Source of the DNA: Epiperipatus broadwayi
Taxonomy: Eukaryota > Onychophora > Udeonychophora > Euonychophora > Peripatidae
Reading direction: 5' to 3'
NCBI GenBank assembly: GCA_028023455.1
Contig: JAQFVV010012396.1
Location: 8,720,085 to 8,784,084 of the forward strand
Length of the DNA: 64,000 bases
In this document: positions 24,301 to 39,300 of the stretch, one piece after another
How positions within the stretch are numbered: the stretch's first letter is position 1
How the letters are laid out: each line of letters opens with the position of its first letter
The notes under the pieces: generated by a model
What the model saw: the letters and a program-made list of their open reading frames with translations, nothing else
Told to the model about the DNA's origin: nothing
Database searches by the model: none
Program-made: the position numbers and the translations under genes

Positions 24301-27300
24301 TCATTCTATCCTTTCTAAATCTAAACTGCTTTTCAGATTTAAAAAAAATAGTAAAAAAAAAAAAAAACTATTTCATTAGAAGACATCTATTTAATATCCG
24401 CTCCAATATTTTAACTGTCAAGGAGTTTAAACTAAAAGTTTTAATTTCACATGAATATATTTTTTCCCCTGTTAGAATCATAATTATAATATTCTATTTA
24501 ATCATCTTTTCATATTGTTTTGTGAGTAATATATATTGTTTGTTTGTTTTTTAATTTTTAAATTAGCAGTGCTTTTTAATTATTGTTGTTGTTCTTTATA
24601 ATTTTGTCTATCTAAGCCAGAGCTTCTCAAACTCATTGATATAAAGCTCCTCTGGAATATCTACAAACATTTATGGCTTTTGTAAGAAATCTTAATAGTG
24701 GCATATGCTGTTAGTATAAAATTTTATTATATTTATGTATAGTTTCTTTAAATTATTATTATTATTGTTTTTTATTATAATACAAAATATTTAAAGATTT
24801 ACAAATATTAATAAAGATCATGAAATATGAAGCACAAAACTCATTAATAATAATTAGAACAAAATCATGGAATATAAAGAAATTTTAATATCAATTTAAT
24901 GTGATGGATATGTTTGAATATTGCTACTATTGGGTGAAATATTTGATATAGCAATTCTTAGATTTTTTCCCCACTGTTTTATTTGGTAGACAAGATTATG
25001 CTTATTTTTAATTGGTAACAGTGATGACAATGCCATTCATAAAGATATGTGAATGCAATTAGAACCTGAATTTTTAAGGCTACGTTTTTATTAGCCAGTT
25101 ATTCATCTCAGGATTAAATTTTTAATGAAGAATTATCAAACGCATTAGCACCTGGTGATTCTCACTACAAAGACAAAAATAGTAAATTGCACAAGTAGGG
25201 GTATTTTCCACTATTTATAATATTGACATGTATGAATTATAAAATAACAGAATGATTATTAAGTCATATAGAATAATATGTAAATTTTCGCATTAAAATT
25301 TTAAAAATATAACTGTGTATAAAAATAAATCTAATTATCTACTTTTAATTTAAAATCTGAAATTTATTTTCATGGTTCCCCTTGACAAGTTTCATGACCC
25401 CATTTTAAGAAGCCCTGATCTATTCTAAGCTATCACTAAAGCTATTATTGATCAATGTATTATGTAAGTTACATTATATATTCATATAAATACATATACA
25501 TCTTTTTAGTTTTATACAAAAAAATTATAATTGTTGTGTATATACATTAAAAACTAAGTTTATTTACAAGGAAGAATTTATATTAAAAATTACATTCCAG
25601 TAAAAAGCAAAATATTTATAAACATATAGAAAAAATTACATGACAGTCAACTTCAGACTTGAAATTAGTTTTGTACAAAAATAAGATTGGTAAACTTCTG
25701 ATTTTATATATTCTTAAATAGAAAGTAAAACAAGGATGGCAAAGTCTCAAAATTCAGAAAAACACAAGTCTAGTAAGTACTGTCTTTTCCACTATTTCTT
25801 TATGATAGACAGTTGGAGAGATCTTTGCCCTCTATAATGGGCTATTTGAAGACTGTTTTTCTTGTATATAGACTTTTTTCTCCCAGTGTTATATTTTTAT
25901 TTTTTATTTTTTTCAGAAAACTGTACCAATTTGGGGCAATCTAGAAGATACGCTGCAATGAGATATCATATTATAACTAAAGTTCATGAGGTGACTTTTA
26001 TTATTATTTATAAATAATTTTAAGAACAATACAAGGAAAATTTTTTAAAAAAAAATTTCCAATAAGATATTTTTAGCATATTAATTATTAATAGAATGCA
26101 TAAATAATAATTGTAATAAAATTAAAAAGCAGAATAAATAATGGTAATAGAAATAAAGTGCTATTATTATAAATAAAATAGTATGAGGAGTATTAGTAAA
26201 ATAGAAGTAATAGAAACCAATAAATTATTAATATAATTTCAGCTTACCTAATGCTATTCAGTAGCAAATTGCTTTTTCTTATTCCAGTTATCCGACTTCT
26301 TGTAAGCTTGAGTAATCAATAGATGCTTGATGGTGGCATTGGATCTTGATGTAGTACACTTTGATTTTTGGGTCTAATGCACATTTTCTCCAGAAGTTAT
26401 CTTTAATCCTTTTTATTATTAATCTATTGGCCCAAAGTTCAAAACATTTTAATATTTAAAATGTAAGCCAACTTGCTTGTATTATAGATCTGAAATTATC
26501 TCATTATCTAGTAATATAGTTCATCATTTATATGTATATATATATATTACAAATTTGTTGCTGAATAATATATAAACTGGAATGGGATATAGATGTTTTG
26601 TTGGTTTTATATCGATCTCAGCCATGAGATAGAAGTGCTTATAGTTATTAAAAAATTAAGGACATCATTATCTTCTCTCCAAAATTTAATGAGGTTAATT
26701 TACTAAGCACTATTATCCAAAGTCTTTAATAAATATAAATAAAATGGCTCAGAATTATAGTGAAAACAAAACAGTGGTTGGCCACCTTACAGATGACTTT
26801 TTTATTTTAAAAATTGAGTTAGTAAAGGAGCTCATTTTTAAAGTAGGAAATGAATTATTAATAACTACTGTAATTTAAAGTTTGAATGCATACATAAATT
26901 TGTAATATATTTTGTGTGTGTATTTTTATCATCTCCACTAATTTCTAGCATTAGGCTACAAACCTATAAATTGGCTAGATTAAACCTAAAAGTTCAAGCC
27001 ATTGTGGTTAGAAACATAAAATAAAAGTATAACAAAATTATATATGGAAGATAGTTTGAGTGTCTGTTTTTATTAATTCACTATCTCACCTGTGATCTTT
27101 TGACATTACTATTATTATTTTTATATATGATTCCAAATTTGCTGTTCCTCTATAAATTACGACAAACTTGGAGAGTCAGCATTTTTTATTTTCCAAATAT
27201 GTGTATATATACTACATAAATATTAAAAATATGCATTTGTTTGATTATTATAAAACATGAATTATTGTTAAATAGCTTATTTATAATAACTTAGATAATT

Positions 27301-30300
27301 TCAATAAAATGTAAAAACAATCAATGAGGTTTGAAAAATAAATAAATTGATTATTAGAATAAATCTAATCATATATATTTATTTAAATACTCATACAAAA
27401 TCAAAATTTAATCAAAATAAAAACAAATCTAATAATTTCTGTTTTAATAATAATTATTTTTATTGTACACTTTATTCTAATAAAGTGATCAATCTAAAGT
27501 AAAATCAACTTTTCCTCATTCACATAAATGGATAGTTTAACCATTATAAAGCAGTTACTTGATTGGATGTGAAAGCTGTGATAACTGATATGATTTTGAA
27601 TTATAAGGTACTAGATGATTGTAATGTGGACATCATTTCCTACTAAGGATAGCCAATAATTCTTGACTAATCTGGGAATCTGTTTTTTATTATCAGCCGA
27701 TTATTCACACTTGTTTGAATGGTTAACAAATTAATAAGATATATTAATTGTTTTTAATCAAGCTTAATAATGTTAAAGATTTTTCCATATTATTTTAAAA
27801 TTAAATGAAGAAAGAGGCTTGACCAATATATTTTGCAATATCAGTCTAATATCTAACAGTCATATTACTTCATTATGTATATCATACTGCTTGATAATTC
27901 TAATAAGCTTTAAAATTATCCAATTTTAAATAATACAACAAACATTAAAGTGAAGGCAGTCAAATTCTATCATAAAATATGGTGATTTTAACAACAAATA
28001 GTCAATTTTTGATGATAGTATAAGAGTTGTGTGGTAGTCAAAAAGCTTTGCCTTGCACCATTACTTCATTTTTCCAATTATAAATCAGAGACGTTTAATT
28101 ACATGCTGTTCCATCCAGATGATTAAATGAACTCAACTAGTTGGAGCTTTAGCTTTGTTTGGGCCACACACTTTTATGGTTTGAGATTGAGCCAAGCTTT
28201 ATATCCTATAACTAATAAATTCCTTCACAATAGGTGATAGAAGTCACTCACTTTTTATCATTTTTATTTAGTTAGTGGAAAATGAAATGAATTTAATTAA
28301 AATTAATTATTACTATAAACTATATAAAATAGCACTTGATATTATATTTGTAAACAGTGCCTGAAAAACATTAAATTACACAAATATTAATCAAGTAGTT
28401 AACATTAGTGCATTCACCACTAAAAAAGAGAATAAATGATCATGTAGATAAATTCTTCTTTTGTAAATTGATTGATACCAATGGATGAATTTAATTCATT
28501 AGATGTTCAGAGACAGTAAAAGAAGTCATTAAGCAGTCTTGCATATCAATTGGTAGCATTAGAAAATATCACTTGTTAGTTAAGATATAATCTACAAGTA
28601 AAAATAAAAGTATAGTTCTTAACACTAATATGATCAAAAAGAATGATATTTCAGTCTTATTCCAAATGTTTTAAATACTTTATGTGATGCTGTGCATTTA
28701 TTTAATGATAATTATTATTATGGATAAATAGGAATATATAGTTGATCATTGAACTTTTCAAATTTTACATTTTAGCAATCTACCACAAACTTTTTTTAGA
28801 CATTATAGTTTGGGTATTCTCTCTTTGTGTATATTGATAGATAGATGTATTATATATGCATGAGTATTATTTTAAAAAAAATAGTTTAATTTATAAAGAA
28901 AAGTTTTAAAATAATAAGTTGTAAAAATATATTTAATTTTTATATTTGTATAAATATTTTCGATTTGAAAGATGAAAAACAAATTGTTTGTTTTTAAAGG
29001 GGGGGGGGGGTTAAGATTAATTAATTAAAAAGATAAAAATGTACAAACGTCTTTGAATAATGTGTAGAGGATGGATTAATGACCAATTAAAGAATTTGAA
29101 AACAGAAAAACTAAGCATAAAGAAAAGTATTTTCTGAACAAAAAGGAAGGCAGAAAAAACAAAGTTGCAATTGTACTTTGAGTTAAATTTAAATGGAGGT
29201 AATTTCAAAGTTGCAGAGTTAATAACATGCTTTATTTATTTTTAATAGTCTGCTATGTCATGATTACGGATGGCTAAAGATGGAAAGCTTTGAACCAGTT
29301 ACCCATAAATTTCTTAAAGAATAACTATCCCTATCATTATATTGCTGCCAATGATTGACAGACCTACATCAAGAATGCATCTTAAGACTTTATTTACAGC
29401 TCTTTACTTACTTGAAAAATTGTCAGTCATGCCAATGCACAACTCCAGAGAAAAAAATTACAATAATAATTAGACTTCATTGATAGGACTGTTGAAATTA
29501 GATAGGTAAATTTATCTAAATAATAAAATCAGAAAAATAAATATTTTATTCTTTTGTAATTCATATATATCTGCTATTTTAATTATTTAAATGAATTTTT
29601 AACTTCCCTTAATTATGTAATAATTCTAATATTTTCTTGTATTAAATCTGTGATTGTCATATATGTATGTGGAATTGATATAGACATAAAAGCTAACTTA
29701 ATTATTCATTTTAAAAGAAAATTAATTATTAATTTAAAAACTTTTTAAAATTTTATAACATATTTTCAAAGCAATATAACTATCAATTAATCTTATGAAA
29801 TTTGCAAAATTATTTATTTCATGATTTGCAGTATTATTTAAATGCAATAATTACATTTTATGATGTGTTAATTATATTTTTAGTAAATAGATGTGTGTTG
29901 TTAATCCAGATTTTATCTTGATGGATTTCTGTTATATTAAATTATATTATCCATATAATCTACTTTAGTCTTTAAAATCTTTTATGTTTTACTAGAATAG
30001 TGCATACATCTCAAAATCAGAAAGCAATGAACTGTGTAAGCAAGTAAAGTAGTTTAACTAAGGGAATGAAGGATATTATTGTATACTGACTAATGACATG
30101 ACACTCATATATGAGATTAAGAATATTGTATAAATATAATTCTTTGTCATTTGTTCATGGTAAACTAATTAGATAACATTCTTCTCTTTGTCTTTATTCC
30201 AATTATTGGAATTTGTACTTTTCATACTTATACTTAAAATAGTCATCATCATTACTACCATTTCTCTTATTCTTCTCCTTCACTTTCTTTGCATATCTTC

Positions 30301-33300
30301 ATATAATTATATATATATTGCTTATAACTCTCTATTCATATACACGTTAATGCAACAAATTTTCTTAAAAACTTCTTTATTTTCTTACGGTTTCGACTGT
30401 CCAGCAGTCTTCATCAGAGCTCCATCTTCTTCACTGCTAAATCATAAGAAAATAAAGAAATTTTTAAGAAAATTTGTTGCATTAACGTGTATATGAATAG
30501 AGTTATAAGCATTACTACCATTAGGAGCAACTACACTTAAATGTAGTTTTCTTCTTATGACACATATATTCAGGTGCATATAAATAGCTATCATTTGATT
30601 GATATAATTATGATTTGATTTGCAATATATATTTTAATCATTATCAGTTTTCTGACATCCATATTCTCTCTTTCTTTTGATTTTATTATAATATATATAT
30701 ATAAACACACTCATATGTTAGTTAGGAGCTTTTAAAAATTCACTTTTGGTGTTTGCATTATAAAATTACATATCCATAAGTATTTATAAACCTATTATTA
30801 ATAGTATATTCATTTATTCATTGTGAAATATTTTCTATCAGTGGCTTTGTTAGATAGTTAACTAAGAATATCATATTTTTAATGACAGCTTTATTTGCAA
30901 AATTTGTTTAGCCCTCTCATTTGTAGATCTGACTTGGTTAAAATAACCTATTCTAAATAAATAAGAGATAATTTTATAATTAAATCTGATCAAGAAGGTC
31001 ATGGCATTGATTTTTCATTGATTTTTTTGACAAACATATTATTAATAATGAGTATTATCTTTCCAATGATTTTTTTTTTTTGCCATGGTTATATCTTTAA
31101 GTTGCTTCTCATAATCCATGTCTTTTATTTAGGGCCGTAAATTGCTTTTTCTTCTCGTAGATTTTTTCTATATATAGAGTCCACTTTTGAATCTTGATTG
31201 ATATCATGATTGGAGTAGATAACTTTATCTATTAAACTTCATTCAAAATAGAGTGGTTTGATTAATTAATAATTTATCTTGTTTTGCTGATCATTGATCA
31301 TCTGAATTTGATTCTGAAAATTTATTGCACTTTTAAAATTCTAATCAGCCTTCTTGTTTCATGTTGTTCGTAGATGGAATTCTTTATTTGGTAATATTTC
31401 CTATCATTAAATTTTCTCTTTTTTTCTTTTTTTTTTTTACCATTAACTGTTTTTTTTTCTCTTCTCTTTTCTTTTTTTTGATGTCTTAACACTAATCATT
31501 CTTTGGATAATATATATGTCATTTAGTGACATGCTTTCTTTAATTAAAATATTACTTCACTAATTAAATAATTAAAATATTACTTATCCTATGCTTAAAA
31601 TTTGAAAATATTTTGAGTATTCAAGCAAGGGAGTCAGATATTAATAAATGGTTAATATGTTTAACAACTTACATATAAGTACCAAAGATCAGTACTAATT
31701 CTGGGAATATAAAAAGAAATGTTCTAATATTTATAATCTCATTCTTAAAACTAAATAGATCTAGAAATTATTGTGTTCCCTGCAAGCTTTTTGAAAAAAT
31801 CATATTAACAAGAATTTTTTCAATAATTGTATCATCTATCTGATGAGTAGACTGGGTTTAGATCAGGAAGAAGATGCTGTGAATAAGTTTTATCTTTTAA
31901 CAACTCATATTGAAAGAGACTTTCAATATAAATTAAAAACTAGTGCAAACTTTATTGATCTAATTTCAATTTATGATTCTGTTTAGAAAAATAGTATTCT
32001 AAAAATTTTTTAATTTTTAAATGCAGGAAAACCATTAATTTATTTGATAAAATGATGTCCAATAGTAACATTCAAATGTCATTAAATGATAATCATAATA
32101 GATAAAATACTCTACAGTTGTAACGTTCCAGTTACATTAAATGATTATCATAATAGATACAAAATTTTACAGAATAGTCTTCAACGGGATTCAGATCTCT
32201 TATCTATTTTATTTAATTCATCAATAATCTTCTCAAAGCAGAATGCAGGAAATCATTTATGTCAATAATATTACTTTGATTTCTCAAAAGAGACTCTTTT
32301 CTATAACAGAAAATTCTCTCAATAAAGATATGAAAACATAGGAAATCTTTTTCAAAGACTGCTTGCTATCTTATTTCTAATTAAATGAAGACAGACCAAA
32401 TAGTCATCTACACAATATAAAAAAAAAAAACATCTTTTAATCTGAATGTAACTGTTTGCAATAATAGATTGAAATACAATTCCATCTCATACTATTTAGA
32501 AGTAACTTTGAATCTTAATTTAAGTTATTTTCTTCATTTAGCTAAGATTAGATCAAAATTAATTTCTAGGAATAATCTCCTTAAAGGCTACTGGCATGCA
32601 AATACTTTCCGGAAAGCTTTTTTAATAGCATATTTTATTGATAAATACTGTGCCCCTGTATGGAGAAAAAATTCTCATCCTAAACTTTGTAGCAAATTCT
32701 ATTTCTCCTAACTTAGTTATGCTAGATAGTGAAAGCCATATTCTAGAAACTAGTCTGGGGAAATGGATAGGACATCCCTGGATAGGGATTTATTAAGCAC
32801 TATCATCTGGTATCCTTTGAAGTTTACACTTTGTGGCATAATTGGAGTACGGGAAATAAAATTTGCTAGTGAAAATTATGAAGTGAGTTAGGATCATGTG
32901 ATGTTTTATAGAATAGAATGCCTATAGTTATTAAAAAAATTGAGAAGTATAATATATGAATAATGAACTGATATCAGATCTATATAATTATGCAGGTTTA
33001 AATTAATTTAAAATCGAAATAATTATTTTTTAAAAAATTTTGGGCTGTTAATAATGATGAGAAAAAAGAACTTTAAGATACTTTCTAGAAAGATGCATTA
33101 GATCCAAAAAAATCCAGATCTAAAACTTTTTACTAATGAAAGCATAAACTAGAAACTACTCTGGGTATGTGAATAGGATATCACTGAATAGTGAAATTAT
33201 TAAGCATTACCATTTAGCATTTATTGATTACTCGGGTCTATGCTAAGTGGCATTATTGGAGCTGGAGAAATGGAATTTGTCATTCAGCATCATTATTTGC

Positions 33301-36300
33301 AGCTACATATAAACAAATATGGCCATTTTAACTTCAGAAAAAGAAAAAAAAGATTAATAAAAAGTTAAAGTGAGATTTATTATGGTTATTCAAATCACTT
33401 GAACAACAAAAGCATTTATATTTGTCACATTCTGTTCCTGTAATCCCTTTATTTATCATTGTGTGATATTGTCTTTTAATTTCTTATGCATCAAATTTTT
33501 TTCTGAAAGAATTCAGTTTTTTAGCCAATAATAACTTTTCATTGTATTCTATCTTCAGTTATGTTCTAATAAAATCAGTTGATATTGCTCTACTCTGGAG
33601 TATTTTTGAAGTAAACTGTATATAATAATTGGGATTTGCTTTTCGAAATCATACTTAAATTTATCAAAAATACTCTTTATCATCTATACATGTCCACTTT
33701 AGATATCTTGCTAGAATATTGTAGTATCTTTATGTTAATCAATAGTAATTTTATGTCTTATTTTCTTACAATAAATGTGACAGAATAATGGCTTTATCTG
33801 TAAATATTTTAGTTAATAAACATCACCATTTCCTATGCTTGCTTATAACTGTAATTAAAACAGGCAAAAGTCTCTATATATATTGCCACTCAGTGCAAAC
33901 CAGAGTAATCAATGGATGCCAGAAGGCTTGCCCCCATTTAGTACCTACTCATCCAATGTCCCGACTAATTTCTTGCTATATGACTATATAAGCTAATGAG
34001 CTTGGATTGGAAATATTACAGTATTTTCAATTTAAGACTCGTAGTTTTATAGTTAAGTAGAGATAAAAAGTGGCTGCTGGAAGATTGCATTAGATCCTAA
34101 GATCTAGGTGCAGTGCTCTCAGATCTACTGACGAAGGCAACAAGCCTGAAATTAGTCTGGGAATATTGGATGAGTAGGCACTAGGGTATGCACAAGCCTT
34201 CTGGCATCCATTGATTACTCTGGCTTGCATTGAATGGCAATACATATAGAGATTTTTGCTTATTTAAATATTTTAGTTTAAGTAGCTTATGATTGTTAAA
34301 TATTCTATTATTTAACATGTTAAATGCATAAGCAACATATTGAGATTCATGCTGTATCTCAATATCAAAGTTTCACTTCTGTATTTAAAAAACAGCAATA
34401 ATATTTAAACTAATACATATTTGAAAATTCATAATCATTATTGACTGGCAGTTTTGTGAACCTTAATTTCTTAAACAAATCTTTTATAAGTTGTTTTTAA
34501 AATGTTAAGAATTTTCTGCACATCATTCTTAAAATTTTCAAAAAATAACACAATCCTTAGCATTGTAAATCTAGAAGCCAAGTAGGTGAAATTATTAGGG
34601 TTTTTTGCATTTAGACATTATTTAGGTTAAAGATATTAGAAGCTTCATTATTCCATGATGTAACTAAATGTAATTTGCTAGAATGCATTAAGTTAAAACT
34701 ATCATTGACATAAATCAAGTGTTAACATTTTGTTGTGGTACTTTATTTCTTAGTTATCTAACCCATCTTTAGACACAGAACATACAAATTGTTTTGCCAT
34801 GATTTTTTTCAAAATACTTCTCTAATAATATAAAATACAAAAACTGCTTTATATAAATAATCTCATATTTTAGTTCAATTAATCTCTTATAGTAGCAGTC
34901 TTTGTATTAACATTTTTTGTTTGTTTGTTTAACGAATAAAATGTGTTTTGAAATTAAATCAGGAACTTTTTTTTTTGTTTATAATTAGTAAAAATAGAGT
35001 TTAAGAAAAACTATTTATTTGTTTATTTATAGAGGATTCCTCATTGTGAAAGCTGGAAGGAAATGTTGGAGGTAATGTATTTATTGATGAGATCCATTAT
35101 GTAATATTTATTATTACTACACACATAATAAAAATTATTATCATGGCACCTAAATTCTCATTTTATATACACTATTATATAAACATTAAAAGCATAAAGC
35201 TAAACTAATCAATAAATAATCAAAATTACCCCAAATCCAAAACCCAATCAGACTAGCCAAGAAAATAAAATCTCAAACACATAGCTACAAGCAGACTTCT
35301 CAAGTGTAAAGAACTACAAAATAACAACATATTTAAATTAAACATTACCCACAATTCCATTTACTTCCCATCCACCCTTAATATTAAAAGAACTTTTAAA
35401 TAAGTTAATTGCTTTAGAATCATAAATTTTTAATAATAAAGATTCTTTAATTTTTTTTATTTAATTTCTCTCAAAGAAGACAACCTTAGCTTTATCAAAA
35501 TTAATAGTGTGGCCTATGTCTTTTTCATGGACATACAAAGCAGAACTAAGATATTTATGTCTAACCCTACTTTTATGTACCTTTATTCTTACATTTAAGC
35601 TCAAACTACTCTGACTTATATTATCCCTTGCTTTTGTAAGTAGATGTATATAAGTCAGAGTAGTTTGAGCATAAAAGTAGGGTTAGAAATAAATATCTTA
35701 ATTCTGCTTTGTATGTTCACGAAAAAGATACAGGCCACACTTAATTTTGATGAAGCTAAAGTTGTCTTCTTTGAGAGAAATGAAATAAAAAGAAGAATTA
35801 AAGAATCTTTATTTAAAAATTTATGATTCTGAAGCAATTAACTTATTTAAAAGTTCTTTTAATATTAAGAGTGGATGAGAAGTAAATGGAATTGTGGGTA
35901 ATGTTTAATTTAAATATGTAGTTATTTTGTAGTTCTTTACACTTAAGAAGTCTGCTTGCAGCAGTGAAACCATTGGTAGTGTTTGAAATTTTATTTTCTT
36001 GGCTAATCTGGTTGAGTTTTGAATTTGGGGAAATTTTGACCCACATATATATATAGATAAAGAGAGAGAGAGAGAAATAGTTATAGACATTTCTGGTGGT
36101 TTATTAGTTAATATATAGATAGATGTTTTTCAGTATATAATCTCTATATAAATTTGAAATCTGAGTAAAAAGAAGTGAAATCACTGAAATATATATTTAT
36201 TATAATAAAATCCTTTTTTAGGCTAAAAAAGTCTCACAGTTTAATTATATGCTCAAAGTATATTTTATGTATCTTAACACAATCATAAATATATATTAAA

Positions 36301-39300
36301 TTTATAATTATAATTAATAACACCTTTTGTTTTTCTTTTGATACAATGCAAGCATAAAATTTTTTTCAAATAATTTTAATTTTTTTACAGTTGTGACTGT
36401 TCAGTAATCTTCTACTGAGCTACAAAATATTTAAATATATATAACTACATAGAAATGAAATATTTTACTATAATTACATTTAAATGTACATGATGTATGT
36501 TTTAATTACATTTGTACAAATATTTACATACCTTGGAATTATTCATCTTAAAAAAAAATTTTATCTTAAAATTATATTTTATTGTTTTATTTAATATTTA
36601 AATACACTTTTATATATACTTTTATATTTTAATTATTAATTTAGTTAAACCCTTTAAAATGTAAATTTATGTACGTAAGTCATTTATTATTTAATTTTAT
36701 TTTTTGTGTTTTAAATCATTATTTTATCTAAGCTGCAATGCTTGCATTGTATAAAATGATTTTAAAAAAAGTGTTATTAATTATAATTATATATATTAAT
36801 AATCAATGCATAGAGAATAAAAAAGAATGGCATTAAAGGAAGTTTAAACAAGGCACCAATCTAATCACAGTAATAAGTATTTGCAGTTTTTGACATAGTA
36901 TTAAACTAATCAACTCTTTCATGATTTATTCTTTAGTTGCCTATGAGTTTTCAGCTAGTATTCTAACATAATGTATAAATCTCAATACACATAAATTACC
37001 AAACGCAAGACCAATCAGAATTTAAAACAGGAAATAATCATGATATTATCTTACTATATTCAATATTTAACTATCACAGTAATTAAGTGAAGGATTTCTT
37101 TTGTCATACTGTGTTGCTGCAAGTTTTTTGCATTTTTTCATAATTAATGAAGTCTGTATCAATACATTCAGATTTTTCTTTGTCGATCAGTATATTTATA
37201 TTTTTTTAAACTAATGCAAACTTTGCTTATCAATATCAGATAGCTAACTGAGTTGACTATTGACTAGCTACTTTACACAATACCAAATTCACTTATTTCT
37301 TTCTCCATTACTTATAAAAAATATCTAAGTTCCACTCATATTTAAACTGTGGGCATAGTCATACAATGTGAATAATCTAATTGTTATCCCACAAAGCTCT
37401 CCCTGAAATCAATTGTCTTACAGGACATAGAATTTCGAGGTGGTCACCCCATTTAAATATTAAATGAGCTTATAAATAAATCGAGGAATTTGAACTCAGG
37501 ATTTTTCAGTCTATTCTTCCTCCATTCTATTTCAAACAACTGATACACATAATCACGTACATGCAAAAAATATACACAATCCCCAATATACATTTTTCAT
37601 GCAAAATCAGCACTCGAGGCCAGATCATATACAATCAGTGCTTAGTTTATATTAAAATAGCAATTCCTCAAACTTTAATGGACATGCTTTAATCTTCTCG
37701 CCCTTCCAACTATTCAACCATCCATTTTATTGAAAAACTGACAATGGAATGCTCAAAGCCCTTGTTGGATTTGATATTATAGTTATACCCATGTAGACAT
37801 TACATTGGTTTTTCAATGAAATGGATAGTTGAATAGTTGGAAGGGTGAGAAGATAGAAACCTGTCCATTAAAGTTTGATAAATTGCTATCTTAATATAAA
37901 ACAAGCACTGATTGTTTATATGGGTGAGAGATTATGTTCTGATCCAACTGATGAGTGCTGGTTCTGTATGAAATGTGTATATTGGGAATCATATACCTTT
38001 TTGCATGTGTGTGGTCATGTGTATCACTTGCTTGAGATAGAGTAGAGGATAAATAGACTAAAAAATCCTGAGTTCAAATCCTTCTATTTACACGTATAAG
38101 CAAATGACATATTGCCTTAGAATTATATATTGCTTGGGAAATAGATGTTAGTATAAGTTCAGCCCATCCCTCTCCTATTAATATATATGGATAATTATTG
38201 TCTACATGGATATGACTATAATGCCAAATCCAAGAAGGCCTTTGAGCATTCCATTTTCAGTTTTTCAATGAAGTGGATGGTTGAATAGTTGAAAGGGTGA
38301 GAAGATTGAAGCCCGCCCACTAAAGTTTGAGGAATTGCTATCTTAATATAAACCATGCTCTGATTGTATATATATGTGGGAGATTATGATCTGGTCCAAC
38401 TGAAGAGTGCTGGTTCTGCATGAAATACATATATTGGGGATCATATACTTTTTTTGCATGTGTGTGGTCATGTGTATAGTGATTACATGAAATAGGGTGG
38501 AGGATGAATAGACTGAAAAATCCAGAGTTCAAATCTCTCTATTTACATATATAGGAAACATTCAGTATAAGCAAATGACATACTACCTTAGAATTAATAT
38601 TAATTAAATTAGCTTATATTTTTTAATGTTAGTAATCAGACAAGAAACAATATCTTTTTGCTATATAAACAATGGAATTTGCTTTTAAACAATAATTATT
38701 TTATGGATGATAATAAATTTAAAAAAATTTGTTAATCATGCATATCTAAATTATACTAAGGAAGTGTAATATGAAAATTCCATAAACAATTAGTAATTAT
38801 AGTTTCATAAATTGTATTCCATTTTAGTAAAATAACAGTAAGGTGATTTAAACTTAGGTTATTATTAAATGCAATACACTTGATTGTAAATTATTCATAG
38901 TTTTTATAAAATGATGCAGGTTAATATTTATTTTTTTTAAAATAAATAAAACAAGTTCAAGATAGATTAGCATACATAGGGATATGATACTTCCACCAGG
39001 GTAAAGATTATATGATAATATTATAATTGTTTTTTGTTTTCCGTTAAAAATAGATAGATACTGTTTCATAGCTGGCTAGCTAAGTTGTAATTTTTTCACT
39101 TACTTGAAAGAAAACATCAAAGTTTGTCTATGGTTCTGAAAAAATGACAAGCTTCACTCAATCCAAACTCGGACCTTAGATCATGGATCATGGGAGATGG
39201 ATGTGTTAACTAGTGATATTGAATTCTTTTATGAATATAAGATTTTTAAAAAAGTTAAATACTATATGAACCTATTGCACTGATTGAAATGCAAGTACTT

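Noticed and set aside
24610-24617. Perfect 8-bp duplication for the hAT element at 24618-25417
   Set aside because: Only five of eight bases match on the right side, so the duplication is reported as imperfect.
30188-30496. 102-codon plus-strand ORF as a gene
   Set aside because: It runs through the fold-back element at 30320-30510 and is otherwise hydrophobic low-complexity sequence.
35644-35826. 60-codon ORF as a host gene
   Set aside because: Its sequence is a Penelope endonuclease C-terminal fragment lying in one arm of an inverted repeat.
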